Positions 7,434-16,400 of a DNA stretch of 64,000 nucleotides are shown piece by piece. The stretch covers positions 1 to 64,000 of the forward strand of contig NZ_SNVJ01000013.1 of assembly GCF_009829925.1 (NCBI RefSeq). Reading direction: 5' to 3'. The DNA is from Teichococcus coralli (lineage in GTDB: Bacteria; Pseudomonadota; Alphaproteobacteria; Acetobacterales; Acetobacteraceae). The notes below the pieces were generated by a model that searched no databases, was not told the origin of the DNA, and saw only the letters and a program-made list of their open reading frames with translations. Position 1 is the stretch's first letter. The number at the start of each line of letters is the position of its first letter. The position numbers and the translations under genes were made by a program.

Positions 7434-10400
7434 TCAGGCGGCGAGGCGCGGACGCGTTGTGCCGGCGGTGGAGCCCCCCTGCACGGTCAGCTCCGGCGCC
7501 GCGCCAGCGGCGAGCAGCAGGAGCAGCATCGGGTCGGCCCCGTCATCCGCCACCCAGGTGCCGGTCAGCTCGTCGAGCACGTAGCCGGTCGGGGTGGCGG
7601 AGGGTTCGGCGCCCACCGTCATGGTTCGCGGGACGGCGGCGGGTGCCTCCGCCGCGGTGACCTCCGCGGCCTGGTCGCGCTGGACCTGCGCGGCCGCGGC
7701 AAGGTCGGCGAGGCTGGAGCCGCTCGAAAGCGTCTCGCCGCCCGCCACGAGGAAGACGCCGGCGGCCGGCACCGCCGCCGCCTGCGCCGCCGGCGCGAAG
7801 CTGGGCGCGGGCGCCGTGTTGAAGACGGTGTTCACGCCGCCGCCGAGGATCAGCTCGGCGCGCTCGGCCCGCGCCGCCTCCAGCACCTGTGCCGAGAGCA
7901 GGGCACCGCCGCGGTCGCGCTGGACGGTGGCGGAGGCGCCGAAGGCTGGGTTGCTGCCATCGTCGGCCGGGACGGCGTTCGCCCCGACGCCGCCGATGAT
8001 GAGGTTGTCGCCCGCGCCGGCCTTGATCACCGCGTCGCTGTTGGGCAGCAACTGGCCAAGCCCGGCATAGGGGGCGGTGGTGGAGGGGTTGAGGTTGCCG
8101 ATCATGGGCACGGTGCGGCCGGTCACCGTGATCCGCTCGCCGATCACCAAATCCTGCGGCCCGGCGCCGGTGGAGCGAACGCTCGCCACGACGGTGCCGA
8201 GATGGCCGAGGACGATGTCGTTGCCGTAGCCGGTGAGGATGAGGTTCTTGCCCGGACCGCCGAAGGCGACCGCGCTGCCGGTGCCGCCGAGGCTCAGCTC
8301 CAGGAAATTGTTGCCGCCAAGGGTCTCTTCCACGGTGGTGGCGTGGAGCAGGCTGAGGCTGCGGGCGTCGCGCGTCACCGCGCCGGCGGCGCCGAAGACG
8401 ATGTTGTTGCCGTGGCCGGTGTAGATGTGGTTGTCGCCGGCGCCGCCGATGACGACGTTCCTGCCGCCGCCCACCCGGATGTCGCTGCCGCCGCCGAGCG
8501 GCACCTGATCCAGCCCCAGGCTGCCGTTCGGCGTGATGGGCGAGATGTTGCCGCGCTCCGGCACGATGCGGCCGACCACGTCGGGGTGGGAGCCGTCCGC
8601 GCGCTGCGCCGAGCCGTAGTAGAGCATGGCGCCGAGATCGACGTAGCCAAGATGGCCCAGCACCAGGTTGGCGCCGTCGCCCAGGCGGATGGTGTTGAAG
8701 CCCGGGCCGCCGAAGACGACCTGCGTCGCCGTGGAGCGGTCACCGGCATAGATGGTGTTGTTGCCGCCCTGGGCCTCCTCCACCGTCTCGGCGAAAAGCA
8801 CGGCGCGGGCCTGCGTGTCCCGCGTCACCGCGCCGCCGGCGCCGAAGATGGTGTTGGAGCCGGTTCCGGCGACGATGGTGTTGTCGCCCGCCCCGCCGAA
8901 GATGATGTTGGCGCCGTCGCCGGCATGGATCACCGAGCCCGCCTCGGCCATCGGCCGGTCGAGCCCGCCGAAGGGTGCCGTGGTGTAGGGCTGGCTGTTG
9001 CCGATGGCCGGCAGCACGCGGCCGATCAGGTCCGGGTAGCTGCCGGTGGCCCGCTGCGCGGTGCTGAAGTCGGTCAGAACCGAGTGGTTCACCTGGCCGA
9101 GATGGCCGAAGACGAGGTTGTCGCGGTTGCCGACGGTGATCTGGTTGTAGCCGGCGCCGCCGAAGACCAGGTTGGCGCCGTCGCCCAGGGTGATGACATG
9201 GTCGCCGCCCAGGCTCTCCTCCACCGTGGTGGCGAAGGCGACCTGCTTGCTCGCCGCATACCGGGTCACGGAGCCGGCGGCACCGAAGACGATGTTGTTG
9301 CCGTCCCCGGCCGTGATGGTGTTGTCGCCCGCGCCGCCGAGGATGACGTTGTCGCCCCGGCCGGCGGTGATGACGGCGCCGGTGGCGGAGACCGCATGGT
9401 CGAGCGACCAGGTTGGCCAGAGCGGGCTGCGATCCAGCGTGCCGCGCTCCGGCACCGTGCGCGCCAGCACGTCGGGGCGGGCCCCGTCGGCGCGCGCGGC
9501 GTCGGTGAAGGCGGAGAACACCACGTTGTTGACCACGCCCAGGTGGCCGAGCACCAGGTTGGTGCCGTCGCCCACCGCGATCCGGTTGTTGCCCAGGCCG
9601 CCGAACACGACGTTGTTGCCCCGGAAGCCGATGCCGGCGGTGATGGTGTTGTTGCCCGCCAGGCTCTCCTCCAGCGTCTCGGCGTAGAGCAGCGCCTTGC
9701 CGGCGGTGCCGTCCCGCGTCACCGCGCCGGCCGCGCCGAAGATGATGTTGTTGCCGGCGCCCGTGGTGGTGATGGTGTTGTGGCCGGTGCCGCCGAGAAT
9801 GACGTTGTTGCCGGTGCCGGAGGCGATGGTCGAGCCGGTGCCGCGCAGCACGGAGCCGTCCTGGCCGAGCACGTAGCCGATCACGTCCGGCGAGCGGCCG
9901 GTGGTGTCGGGATGGGCGAGGCGGTCGAGATCCACGAAGCCGGTATGGCCGAGGATGATGTTGTCGCCGTTCCCGGCGGCGATGATGTTGGTGCCGGCGC
10001 CGCCGAAGACGATGTCGTTGCCGGCGCCCACGGTGATGCGGTTGTTGCCGCCGGCGTTCTCCTCGCCCGCCACGGTGTAGGCCTGGTGGATCCTGATGCC
10101 GCCGGCCAGCAGCAGGTCCACCTTGGCGAAGCCGTTGGCGCCGAAGACCAGCATCTGGCGGTCCGCCGCGGTGATGGCGGGCAGGTTGTTGGCCGGATCG
10201 GCTGGGGCAGTGGCGTCGAAGGTGGTGATGCGGTTGTTGCCGCCGCCGCCCATGATCACGGCGCTGTGGCTCGCCGTGATGGTGTTGTCGCCATTGCCGG
10301 CCGCGGCGCCGTGCCAGCCCTCGACCGTCAGGTTCTGGCCGGCGTTGGTGGCGACCACCTGGCCGTAATGGCCGATCACCACGTCGCTGCCGGTGCCGGC

Positions 10401-13400
10401 GTCGATGGTGTGGCTGCCGGCGCCGCCCAGGATGATGTCGTTGCCGGCATCGCCGGAGATGATGTTGTTGCCGCCCGCGCCCTCAAGGCTGGTCTGCACG
10501 CTGATCAGGTGGGCGGAGCGGCCGATCGCCGCATCCCGCACCACGATGGCGGTATGGCCGCCGATGATGTCGTCGCCGCCGCCGCCGGTGATGACGTTGC
10601 TGCCGCCCGAGCCGAGGATCAGGTCGTTGCCCAGGCCGCCATCGATCACGCTGTGGTTGCCGAAGGCCAGGCCGGAAACCGTGAAGCGGCCACCGGTGCC
10701 GCCGGCGACGCCATCCACCCTGCCGCCACCGGCCAGGATGATGTCGTTGCCGCCGCCGCTGGTGATGGTGTTGTCGCCGCCGCCGCCGAACAGGATCTTG
10801 TCGCCCGCGCCGCCGGTGATGACGTTGTGCCCGCCCACGCCGCTGGTGTTCGAGGCCTGGATGAGCTGCCCCGTCGCCGTGCGGACGACGCTGCCGAGGC
10901 CGCCGAACACGATATCTGCGCCGGCGCCGGTGCTGATGGTGTTGTCGCCGCCGCCGCCGAAGATGATGTCGCGCCCGCTGCCGCCGGTGATGGTGCTGCT
11001 GAGGTCGTTGGCGCTGGCGGCGTTGGCGGAGACCCGGGTGGCGGTGACCGTGGTGCTGGTCACGTCGTCCGGCGAGTTGGCGCCATGGCCGAAGATGATG
11101 TTGTCGCCCGCCCCGCCGGAGATGGAGATGACGTTCGCGCCCTCACCGCCCCAGATCGTGTTGCTGCCGCTGCCGGCGACGATCACGTCGTCCCCGGCGC
11201 CGCCGTAGATCGTGTTGTTGCCGGTGCCGGCGGTGATCGTGTCCTGCGCCGCTCCGCCGACGATGGTGTTGCGGCCATTGCCGACGGTGATGGTGTTGCG
11301 GGCATTGCCGCCGAAGATCGTGTTGTTGCCGTTGCCGGCGACAATGGTGGTGTCGATGCTCGCGCCGAAAACGACGTTGTCGCCATCGCCCAGGGTGATC
11401 AGCGGATCGCCGTCCACGCCGCCAAGGTCGATGATGTTGTTGCCGCTGCCGCCGCTGATGGTGACGTTGCCGACATAGCCGTTGCCGAAGCGGATGACGT
11501 TGTTGCCGTCGCCGACATCGGCCACCACCACCTTCACCCCGTGGTACACCGTGGTCACGCCGTTGGCGGTGATCGCGATGTCCTCGTTGCCGGCCACGCC
11601 GCCGACATGGGCGATCTCGTAGGTCTGGCTCGGGTTGGTGAGGTTGGAGCCGACCTCCTGGCGGTCGGCGTTCCTGCCCATGTTCAGGGTCAGCGTGCCG
11701 TCGGCCTCCTGGTGGGCCAGGGCCGGCGTGGAGTGGACGTCGGAGTAGCTGTAGCTGAAGGAGAGCAGCGTGACGTCGATGATGTCGAAGCTCGCCTCGA
11801 ACAGCGTGATCTTGCCCACGATCGGCAGGTCGATGCCGACCCAGACGAAGGCATAGACCAGCGCGTCCAGCTCGCCGGCGATGTCGAACAGGTGCAGCGG
11901 GTTGTCCAGCAGCGCGGTCAGCAGCTCGGAGGCATGCAGCTTGCCGTCGCCGCTGGCGTCGTGCAGCTGGAAGGTCACGTGGCCGCTGATCTCGCCGCCG
12001 ACGCCGGCCGCCACCAGGGCGAGGTTCACCGCCGCGGTGACGCCGAAGGTGGCGTAGAAGTCGAGCTGCGGGCCGATCGTGTTGTCGACATAGAACCCGT
12101 CCATCAGCATCAGCGGGTTGTTGTTCGACATGAACTTGATGATGCCGGTGGTGTCGTAGCCGAAGGCCAGATTGATCTCGACGCCGACCGAGGCATAGAA
12201 GGTGACCGTCACCGGAACCGGCCCGATCAGGAAGCGGAACGGCAGCTCCTTGCTGAAGTTGAAGTCGAAGGTCGGCAGCGTGACGTGCACCAGGTCGACC
12301 GGGTTCACCTGGCCCATCAGCAGCTTCACGACCGACATCGGGTCATGGAGGATGGGGAAGTCGAAGACCGCCTTGCCGCCGGCGCCCTTGGCGTTCTCCA
12401 GCGAGTGGAGCTGGTTGCCGATGTTGCTGTGGCTCTGGGCGGAGAGGCGCGCCAGCGCGGCGTCGGCCGCCGCCGAGCCGGCGGAGCTGTTCTGGAAGTA
12501 ATTAGCGGCGGCGCTGACATCGGCCTTCGCGACCTTGCTCGCGAAGGGGTCGAGATTGCTGCCGCTCAGCGAGGTGGCGTCCGGGTCGTCGGTCTGACCG
12601 AAGACGAAGGTGCCGAAGTTGACCTTGATGCCGCCGGAATCCTGCATGGACCGCAGGGAGCGCACCAGCCCCGCGACGTCGTCGAGGATCTGGATGAAGC
12701 GCACGGCGTCCTGCACCTTCGGGCCGCCGAACTGCTGCGCCAGATCCAGCACGGAGGTGGGGCCGACGATCTGCGAGATGCCGGGGATGGGCGCGGTCAG
12801 GAAGTCCAGGATCGGCTGGATCGGCTCGATCACGTCGCCCATCGTGTCGAGGATGGGCTTCAGGATGGTGTTCAGGAAGCTGCCGACGTCGAGCGTGACG
12901 TCGAGGAAGGTCAGCGGCGTGACGATTCCGCTCTCCGGCTCGTCGCCGATCGCGCCGGTGAAGACCTTGTTGAAGGCGTAGGAGAACAGCAGCTCGGTGG
13001 AGACCGAGGGCAGCGCCGCGGAGGTGCTGCTGAAGCCGAAGCCGGAGTCGAGCAGGAGGTCGACGTTGAGCGTCATCTCCATGCCGGAGCGGATGATCGG
13101 CCCCTTGGCGAAGTTGCTGAACAGCAGGCGGCCGGTGTGGTCCGCCGGCCCGATGTCCACGTAGATGCTGCCGGTGAGGCTGGTGCCGAGATACTCGCGC
13201 CCACCCAGCGTGGAGGAGAGCGTCGAGCCGTTGGTTGCCGTCATCCGCAGGAAGCCGAGGTTCAGCGTCGCGCTGAAGGCCGGGTCGGTCGGCATGAAGA
13301 CGGCGACCAGCAGCTCCACCGCGTGCAGCTCGCGGAAATCGGCCACGAAGACGTCGTCCGGGTCGTTGTTGGACTCGAAGTGCGCCAGCGCGCCCGGCAC

Positions 13401-16400
13401 GCCCATGTCGTAGACGAAGAAGCCCTGGTCCTTCAGGTAGCCGAAGCCGATCGTGAAATCGAGCTGGGCCAGCAGGTTCACCAGGCCGTTCTCGATCTGC
13501 AGCCCCAGCCCGGGGATGCCGAGGTCGGCGCTGAGATTGACCATGGTGTCGAGCAGCGTGACGTCGAAATGCCAGACGAAGGAGATCTCCGTCGGGTTGT
13601 CGATGCTGTCGATGAAGGAATAGACGTCGCCCGGCAGGTGCAAAAGGTCCGTGAGGACGTATTCCAGGCCTTGCGTGATGATGTTCTGCGTGGTGGCTGG
13701 CTGGCCAGGATGCGCGGTCTTGAAGTCGTCCAGCAGGGACTGCAGCGTGCCGACCACGCTGTCATGCAGCGTGGCGAAGAAGCTGCCGATGCCCTGCAAG
13801 GCCGGCCCGATCAGCGGCAGGTCGAGGCCGTAGAGCGCCTGCGCGAAGCTGCCATAGGCCATGTTCGACAGGAAGGCGTCCAGCCCGTCGATCACCGTCT
13901 GCGGATCGTTCAGGATGCTGCCGACCGAGATGCCGTCCAGGCTCGGGAAGGCCGTGTGAACGCTGCGCTCCGGCAGCCCGTCCACGCCCGTGGTGTCGAA
14001 CAGGTTGCCGATCTGCAACTCGACCGGGCCGAGCTGCTGGCCCAGCATCACCACGGGGAGGGAAACCTCCAGCGCGGCATCGGCCGAGAAATGGATCAGG
14101 TCGGCGAGGCCGTTGCCGGCCGAGCCCAGCTTGGCGAGGTTGGCGAAGGTCAGGATGCCGCCGCCGGCGGTCGCGCCGCCGAAGCCGTCGTTCAGCGTGA
14201 CGAGGAAGGTCGCCGGCGCGACGGAGATCTCGCCCACCGCGAAGCCCTCCTCCCCGGCGGCCACCATTCCGGCATCGGCGCCGAGCACCGCATGGCCGGC
14301 GACGATGGTGGCGCTCAGCGGCCCGAGCGCGGCGGTGAAGCTGAGGTTGGTGGCCTCGATGCCGAGCGTGGCGCGGATGCCGGTCAGCAGCTCGTGGGTG
14401 TCCGGGTCCTCGCCCGTCTCGATGAAGAAGCGCTCGCTGGTCGAGTTGGGGGCGGCAAGGCGGCCGGCGATGGTGCGGACGCCATCCACCGTCTCGTCCT
14501 GCGCGACCAGCTTGCCGCCCAGGCCGAGATCCTCGGCGATGTGGGAGCCGTTGATCGACGACACGGTCAGCGTCAGCTTCGGCTGCGCCTCCGAGAGGCG
14601 GAAGGTGTTCAGCAGGTTGCCGCCGGCGTCCGTGCCCAGCACGGAGTCCTTGGCGCTGAACGCCAGCTTGCCGTTCTTGCCGGTGACCGCGATGATCTGG
14701 CCGAGCGCGACGTCGAAGTCGCCTTCCATGGCGGCGCCGCCGCCGGGCAGGCGGACGTTCTCGTGCAGCAGGTCGGCGGCGGAAACCAGGGTGGTCGCGA
14801 GGGCGGAGCGGATCGCGCTCACCAGCCCGGCGAGGGTGGTGCGGCCGGCATCGGCCTCCACCGAGATCTCCGCCGTCACCTCCGTGCCGATGGAGATGGC
14901 GAAGCTGTAGGCCTGGCGCGGGTCGGTCACCGCCGAGGCGGCGGTGATGATGGAGGTGGAGCCGGTGTCGGTGCTGGTCTGGCCGTCCCCGAAGCCGAGG
15001 TCGGAGAGGCCGCTGGCCGGGCTGGTGCTGCTGTCGTGGAAGACGATGGCGCCGGTCGTCTCGTCGTAGCTGGCGAAGTCGGCCTCGCCGGCGGCGGTGT
15101 TGATGGCGTCCAGCAGGTCCTGCACGGTGGCATGGGCGCCGAGCGCGCCGACGCTCACGGTGAAGACGCGGCCGCTGCCCAGGGTGAACTGCAGGTCCGG
15201 CCTGCCGGCCGTGCCGGTGCGCAGCCCGTTGCGCCCGTTCAGCGCCGCCAGCGACTCGTTCAGCGCCGCGGCATGGGCGTTGTCGCCGAGATTGATGCCG
15301 AGGGTCAGCGCCAGGCTGACGCCCGCGCTCACGTCCAGGTTGCCGCTGGCGCTCAGGCTGGCGATGCTGCCGATGGCGTCCACCAGGTCATGCAGGGCGC
15401 CGCCGTCGCTGCCCAGGAAGTCGGCCAGGCTGTCGAGGTCGAGGCTGAAGGGAAGCTGCGTGTGGACGTCGACCGGCGTGTAGGCGATCGAGAGGATCAG
15501 GTGGTCCTGGTCCTGCAGGCTGAAATGGACGTAGTCGCCGCCGAGCGCGTCGTTGATCGCGGTCTGGATGGAGCCGAGCGCCGCGTCCGGATTCTGCTCC
15601 GCCTCGCTCAGCGCCACCAGGAACTTGCTGCTGAAGCCGAGGATGTCGTCCAGGCTGACATTGACCAGCGGGATGGCCTGGTTCGCCAGGTCCGCGTTCA
15701 TGCTCTGGAAGACCTGCCGCACCGCCTCCACCACGTCGGCGACGACGAGCTTGCTGTCGAGGCCGATCACCTCGACCTGCGGCGCCGGCACCGAGAGCTC
15801 CAGCAGCTGCGAGGCGTCGTCGAGCGTGATGATCACCTCGGGGCTGGCCACCGAGGCAAGGTCCACGCCGCCCGCGCTCAGGCTGACGGACTTGATGTCC
15901 AGCATGGCGAAGGGCGCGTCCCCGCGCCCCGAGCCGAGGGTGAAGGCCCAGACGTCGCCGAAGCCGCCGTTGGACAGCGAATCGCTGAGCTGGCCAAAGG
16001 TGATGGTGTTCGGCTCGGCGTTGCCGTCGTAGTTCAGCAGCAGCGCGGCGCGCAGCGAGACATAGGCGCCGAGATCGGCCTCCGGGTCTTCCGGATCGTA
16101 GAGCAGGGCGCCGAACTCGAAGCCGCCCAGCGTGCCGGTGATCACCACGGGCCGGGTGGGGTCGGTCGGCTCCAGCGCCATGTCGATGGTCGCGGAGATG
16201 CCGGTGTCCTTGAGGAAGAGGCGGTCGGCCAGCGTCTCGCCATGCAGCGGCGCGCCGATGACCAGCGCCTGCTCGCCGGCACCGTCGTTGACGTCCTTGC
16301 CGATCAGGCCGAGCAGGCCGGGCAGCAGGGAGTTGTTGAGGGCGGAGACGGTCAGCTGCACCGCGTCCACTTGCAGGCCGTAGCGGACGGCGCTGCGCTG

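Noticed and set aside
8000..11520. Regularly spaced DNA repeats that could suggest a CRISPR array
   Set aside because: The repeats are coding, of variable sequence, in frame with the giant protein, and without unique spacers between identical repeats.
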